Of a stretch of 7,285 nucleotides of DNA, positions 5,763-7,285 are shown piece by piece. The position numbers and the translations under genes are program-made. Under the pieces are notes generated by a model. That model saw nothing but the letters and a program-made list of their open reading frames with translations, ran no database searches and was not told the DNA's origin. This stretch comes from an uncultured Prevotellaceae bacterium (lineage in GTDB: Bacteria > Bacteroidota > Bacteroidia > Bacteroidales > Bacteroidaceae): the NCBI GenBank assembly GCA_937891085.1, contig CALAEY010000021.1:1-7285 (forward strand). The letters are read 5' to 3'. How positions within the stretch are numbered: the first letter of the stretch is position 1; the number at the start of each line of letters is the position of its first letter.

Positions 5763-5870
5763 GCTCACATTGGAAATCTAACTATGGCCTATGGCGTTGA
5801 CAATAATGTAAGTGGTGATAGTGGTTATTCCGATCCAGAAGGTGGCTGGGGAAACGGTAGCTTTGGTTAA
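5655..5870 (+). CDS. GG-leader RiPP precursor peptide 2 (TIGR04149-like)
   Basis: The precursor has 71 residues from ATG 5655, 12 bases after propeller 1. The leader (1-28) matches that of precursor 1 at 23 of 28 residues and ends RLLGG (G27-G28). The predicted 43-residue core begins with D29 and keeps the four cysteines as CCICSC (31, 32, 34, 36). The tail differs almost entirely: AHIGNLTMAYGVDNN, then GDSGYSDPEGG, and a Gly/Asn end GWGNGSFG. Only the G-(E/D)-S-G...P-x-G-G segment is shared with precursor 1. Conserved leader plus variable tail suggests the same enzymes process both. The Cys cluster could form disulfides, thioether rings, S-linked sugars or a metal site; the sequence does not decide. 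A long-stem hairpin follows the stop codon. Confidence 0.85.
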   Translation: MKEKLKIKLNQLNKAELSGKEMNRLLGGDHCCICSCAHIGNLTMAYGVDNNVSGDSGYSDPEGGWGNGSFG

Positions 5871-5876
5871 CTTTTT

Positions 5877-5931
5877 AGGATGGTGACAGAATAATGTAAA
5901 AAGTAAAAAAGTGACGTTCTGTCATCATCCT
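5877..5931 (+). terminator. Hairpin after precursor 2, possible attenuator or mRNA-stabilising stem
   Basis: The arm at 5877-5891 (AGGATGGTGACAGAA) pairs with 5917-5931 (TTCTGTCATCATCCT): 15 pairs including one G-U, with a 25-base A-rich loop. It starts 6 bases after the peptide stop codon. No T-tract follows, so classical intrinsic termination is doubtful; a stabilising or regulatory stem is more likely. Its position matches the hairpin after precursor 1 but its sequence is different. Confidence 0.5.
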
Positions 5932-5986
5932 TCAAAACAAAGGATTGAACATCTGCTTATTGATTTTGAGAAAATCCAAGAAAAGT

Positions 5987-7237
5987 ATGAGAAAGGAATT
6001 GCTATATAATATTTTTCAAATGTGCTTGACCATATTCTTACTATTATCCTGTCAGTCAAAAATCAGCCAATCAGAATCATTAATGTCTTGCCCTGTTGTT
6101 GGAGTAAAAAATGCGATAGATAATGCCGTTGATTCGCTGATAGTTGTGGATTATAATAATTTCGACTTCGACCACCCCATAGACTTTCCACTCAGTGAAT
6201 TCTGCGACTATGAATTGGTGAAGTTGGAGAACAGCACTAAGGAGATGATGGTGGGTCCTGGTCGTTTCTATGTCTTTGGCAACTATATGACTTGGAGAGA
6301 TCCGTATGGTCACAGAGCGCTGGTCTTCGATAGGCAGGGAAACTATATACGCACGTTTATCGACAGTCAGGGGCCGGAGGGCTTTGAGGGTTTTTGTTCC
6401 TCAATCCATGTTGATGCGGAAAATGAAGAGTTATATGCTATTCTACGACGAAAGACTAAGGTATACAATCTAAAAACGGGTGAATATGTAAAGAGCATCG
6501 ACCATGAGAAAGAAATGCGCTTGCCCTTAATGATAACGATGCAGGACAAGCTACTCTTTGTACAGGCTCCTGGGCAAATGGAGTATTTAAAGAAAGATGC
6601 TATCTGGCAGACAGATAAGGAAGGGAACCAGGTGAAGTCTATCCCTTCTTCCTTTTTCTGGAATATGGATTTAGTGAACCATCAGTATTTTGAAGATTTC
6701 TGGATGTCGTCCTTTCCGCTCATTAAGCCTTCTGGTGAGGACTATTTTCTGTTTTCCTTGAATAACCGCTATGCTATATGTGATACGACCTATCATTACT
6801 ATCCTGCCACCAATAGGATGGTGCCTGCTACCACGATGAAGAACCCTTATACAGAGAATGGAGGATTTTATACGCAGGAGGAAACTCCTACTTACTATAC
6901 GGCCTATTTCACAGAGATGGTCTCTGGCACTATTCAGTTGGATGGATACGGGGATCGTATCACCAAGCGTGTGATGGTGGATAAGAAGACTCTCAGGGGC
7001 AGTTCCGTTCATCTCTGCTTAGACAAGCTTGGTATGATAGATATCACCGCAGAGTATGCCCAGACTTTCTCAGGAGACTTTGCGTTGAACCTATCGCCCG
7101 ACCGTCTGCAGCAACTCATTGAGGAACGCCTCAATAAAGGTGGCCTTGACGACAAGGAACGGCTGAAGCTCCGCACACTCTATGACTCTATAGATCCAGA
7201 TGATAATAACTATGTGATAGTGGGAAAACTGAAATAA
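5987..7237 (+). CDS. 6-bladed beta-propeller lipoprotein 2
   Basis: The 416-residue protein is read from ATG 5987 (MRKELLYNIFQMCLTIFLLLSC), which gives a compact lipoprotein signal with lipobox LLSC and lipidated C22; the TTG at 5945 would add 14 residues before the signal. The sequence follows the propeller pattern: FCDYELVKLENSTKEMM, then FDRQGNYIRTFIDSQGP (QGP at 128-130), followed by blocks such as AENEELYAILRRKTKVYN. It ends DPDDNNYVIVGKLK, paralleling the DDNPILLIAVLK end of propeller 1. Overall similarity to propeller 1 is modest by eye, mostly at the N-terminal signature and the C-terminal tail. It is expected to be a membrane-anchored envelope protein. It is paired with precursor 2 across 116 bases containing a hairpin. 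If propellers recognise their cognate peptides, the divergence would mirror the divergence of the peptide tails. Confidence 0.78.
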   Translation: MRKELLYNIFQMCLTIFLLLSCQSKISQSESLMSCPVVGVKNAIDNAVDSLIVVDYNNFDFDHPIDFPLSEFCDYELVKLENSTKEMMVGPGRFYVFGNYMTWRDPYGHRALVFDRQGNYIRTFIDSQGPEGFEGFCSSIHVDAENEELYAILRRKTKVYNLKTGEYVKSIDHEKEMRLPLMITMQDKLLFVQAPGQMEYLKKDAIWQTDKEGNQVKSIPSSFFWNMDLVNHQYFEDFWMSSFPLIKPSGEDYFLFSLNNRYAICDTTYHYYPATNRMVPATTMKNPYTENGGFYTQEETPTYYTAYFTEMVSGTIQLDGYGDRITKRVMVDKKTLRGSSVHLCLDKLGMIDITAEYAQTFSGDFALNLSPDRLQQLIEERLNKGGLDDKERLKLRTLYDSIDPDDNNYVIVGKLK

Positions 7238-7285
7238 AAGTATAATCTTTTTATGATTATCCGCAATTAGCCGACCAAAAATTGG

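Noticed and set aside
7242..7260. Hairpin ATAATC/GATTAT after propeller 2 as operon terminator
   Set aside because: The stem has only six mostly A-T pairs and no T-tract follows; the window ends 25 bases later, so the real 3' end cannot be judged.
7275..7285. CCAA-AAA-TTGG inverted repeat at the right edge
   Set aside because: It is four base pairs at the window boundary; it may belong to a larger structure beyond it, but nothing can be supported here.
1..7285. Search for CRISPR arrays, tRNA/rRNA genes, insertion sequences or phage genes
   Set aside because: No regularly spaced repeats, cloverleaf-like segment, transposase motif or terminal inverted repeats were seen; the only sizeable repeats are the operators and the duplicated peptide leaders.

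Overview
The window looks like the chromosome of a member of the Bacteroidales (Bacteroides/Prevotella type). The evidence is protein families typical of that order (a TPR-membrane-HTH regulator, a DUF3244-like exported protein, a TIGR04157-like glycosyltransferase, GG-leader precursor peptides of the TIGR04149 type, 6-bladed beta-propeller lipoproteins). The promoter boxes also resemble the Bacteroidetes -7 element TAnnTTTG, and start codons sit in A/T-rich contexts without strong Shine-Dalgarno sites. All convincing genes are on the + strand.

Layout. Positions 3-758 hold the 3' end of a membrane-anchored transcriptional regulator. A 21-base element starts on the base after its stop codon and is followed about 30 bases later by a -7-like box. 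A first transcription unit follows: a short LanC-like protein (835-1416) overlapping a family-2/galactosyltransferase-like glycosyltransferase (1404-2171). The 198-base gap 2172-2369 carries a second copy of the 21-base element, an inverted third copy, and another -7 box at nearly the same distance. It appears to drive a second unit: a small exported DUF3244-like protein (2370-2723), a GT4-type glycosyltransferase (2748-3947), GG-leader peptide 1 (4023-4250), propeller lipoprotein 1 (4326-5642), GG-leader peptide 2 (5655-5870) and propeller lipoprotein 2 (5987-7237).

Interpretation. This reads as a ribosomally synthesised, post-translationally modified peptide (RiPP) locus. Two precursors share a double-glycine leader and a C-C-I-C-x-C core motif but have different Gly-rich tails. 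Each is followed by an RNA hairpin and then a beta-propeller lipoprotein, which may hold or display the product at the envelope. Two glycosyltransferases and a reduced LanC-like protein are candidate modification enzymes. No dehydratase, radical SAM enzyme, C39 peptidase or ABC exporter is visible, so leader removal and export must be encoded elsewhere or beyond the edges. The upstream regulator is the best candidate for binding the shared promoter elements. The chemistry of the mature product and the role of the propellers cannot be decided from sequence alone.
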